Part shown: one piece after another, positions 63,108 through 64,000 of the stretch
Layout: each line of letters starts with the position of its first letter
Numbering within the stretch: position 1 is the first letter of the stretch
From: Diadema setosum
Taxonomy: Eukaryota; Echinodermata; Echinoidea; Diadematoida; Diadematidae
Assembly: GCF_964275005.1 (NCBI RefSeq)
Contig: NC_092701.1
Location: 7,007,455-7,071,454 of the forward strand
DNA length: 64,000 nucleotides
Reading direction: 5' to 3'
The notes under the pieces: generated by a model
Seen by the model: only the letters and a program-made list of their open reading frames with translations
Database searches by the model: none
Told to the model about the DNA's origin: nothing
Made by a program: the position numbers and the translations under genes

Positions 63108-64000
63108 GCATTATTTCAACGTTCTATTATTTCAGTTGGGTGTACATGTGTATTACTTTTACTTCTGACCGAAAGTGTACACTCACCTCAGCTATGTCAG
63201 CTACAGGATGTATCGAGCTCCCTGTTCAATATATTTAAAAAAAAAATAAAATGCTAGAGAGGAAAAAATAATAACAAAATAGGAACGTTTTTACCACGCA
63301 AGGTCCTCAAGTCTTATGATTTAAAGAGGACTAATTATTTGAACATAAACCGTTAGGTAGGAGTAACATTCCATTCAATCTATCGGCAAATGGATTAGGT
63401 CTAATAAAAATCATCGCTGTAGGCTTTACTTAAAAATACGGTGACTTTACCTACGGTGGTAAATAATCACAACATTGAAATGAATTATACTTAACAACGA
63501 TGTCAGAAATAATTATATCTACAGGAATTAGCAATATCAACGTATAAAATGGCTAGATTCTCGTATTAAAAAATCCATATAAAATATCTTTTCTTCAGAG
63601 AATATAGTAAACTCTGGATCCAGCTTTATAGGGAGAAATTTTGTAGACAAGCAATGTCAGCAGTAAAGTATGCGATTGAATGGGTTATTATACATAAAGT
63701 AATTGAAAACGTGAAGTGTCTCCGTAATAAAGTAAGTACACTGTATGAGCATTTGAAATGTCTCCCTGAAGCTGGATTCATAGCAATATTATGTATATAT
63801 TCCATATACATATATTTTTTTCTCTCTGTATGTCTTCTCCATCTTTCGATATTTCTCGATGGGATAACATCATGATTCGGTTATTTATTATGACATGACA
63901 AATCTGTTTTCATCATGTTTGGTATCAATCTATCTCTCTCTTTCTCTTTATCTATCTATCTAGGCCTGTCTATCTATCTATCTATCTACCCATCTATCTA
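62450..64000. other. Gene-free right end
   Basis: AT-rich sequence with a (CA)n tract at about 63077-63105 and a (TCTA)n tract from about 63925 to the window end. No gene is supported. Confidence 0.5.

Overview
The window is metazoan nuclear DNA: genes are split by GT-AG introns, intergenic space is AT-rich and full of dispersed repeats, microsatellites, MITE-like inverted repeats, tRNA-derived SINEs and LINE remnants. The repeat styles (palindromic TTAA-bounded elements, short elements opening with 'cctccgcca' followed by 'gtccgtccgtc', fold-backs with 'catttcatgaa') look to me like those of marine deuterostomes, most likely an echinoderm such as a sea urchin. That assignment rests on recall of repeat styles and is not proven by any gene here.

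Layout. (1) About 1-13.3 kb is a mosaic of decayed mobile-element coding modules. Roughly ten broken copies of one transposase-like gene are interleaved with foreign coding pieces: two C2H2 zinc-finger/acidic-tail units, two copies of a P2X7-like intracellular zinc-binding domain, three kinds of retrotransposon gag-like fragment and a CCHC zinc-knuckle cassette enclosed in 33-bp terminal inverted repeats. (2) 13.5-16.4 kb holds a hAT-type MITE, a Ty3/gypsy reverse-transcriptase remnant and a decayed member of an uncharacterised family with PIN-nuclease-like motifs. (3) 17.1-20.7 kb, minus strand, holds an intact four-coding-exon nucleoside hydrolase gene (inosine-uridine preferring family); a partial copy of its last exon lies just downstream. 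(4) 21.1-23.6 kb holds two LINE reverse-transcriptase remnants, one split by a TIR element. (5) About 24.0-24.23 kb is a CpG-rich stretch with a CRE-like site, ending in ATG followed directly by a splice donor, probably exon 1 of PPIL3. (6) 30.8-31.6 and 36.1-36.9 kb, plus strand, hold two tandem intronless-coding paralogues of the mitochondrial S-adenosylmethionine carrier (SLC25A26 family, 271 aa each, about 54% identical by hand count). (7) 47.3-55.3 kb, plus strand, holds four coding exons of the spliceosomal cyclophilin PPIL3, with a large (ATG)n composite array and SINEs in one intron and a 1.3-kb repeat in another. (8) 55.5-64 kb is gene-free and consists of repeats.

The host genes serve unrelated housekeeping roles: nucleoside salvage, methyl-donor import into mitochondria, and spliceosome-linked prolyl isomerisation. 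I see no operon-like logic. If the proposed PPIL3 exon 1 is right, both carrier genes lie inside its first intron on the same strand. The most unusual part is the transposase/cargo mosaic at the left end. Next are the Helentron-like (HINE) architecture shared by several repeat families and the nuclear-receptor-like DR1 sites they carry.
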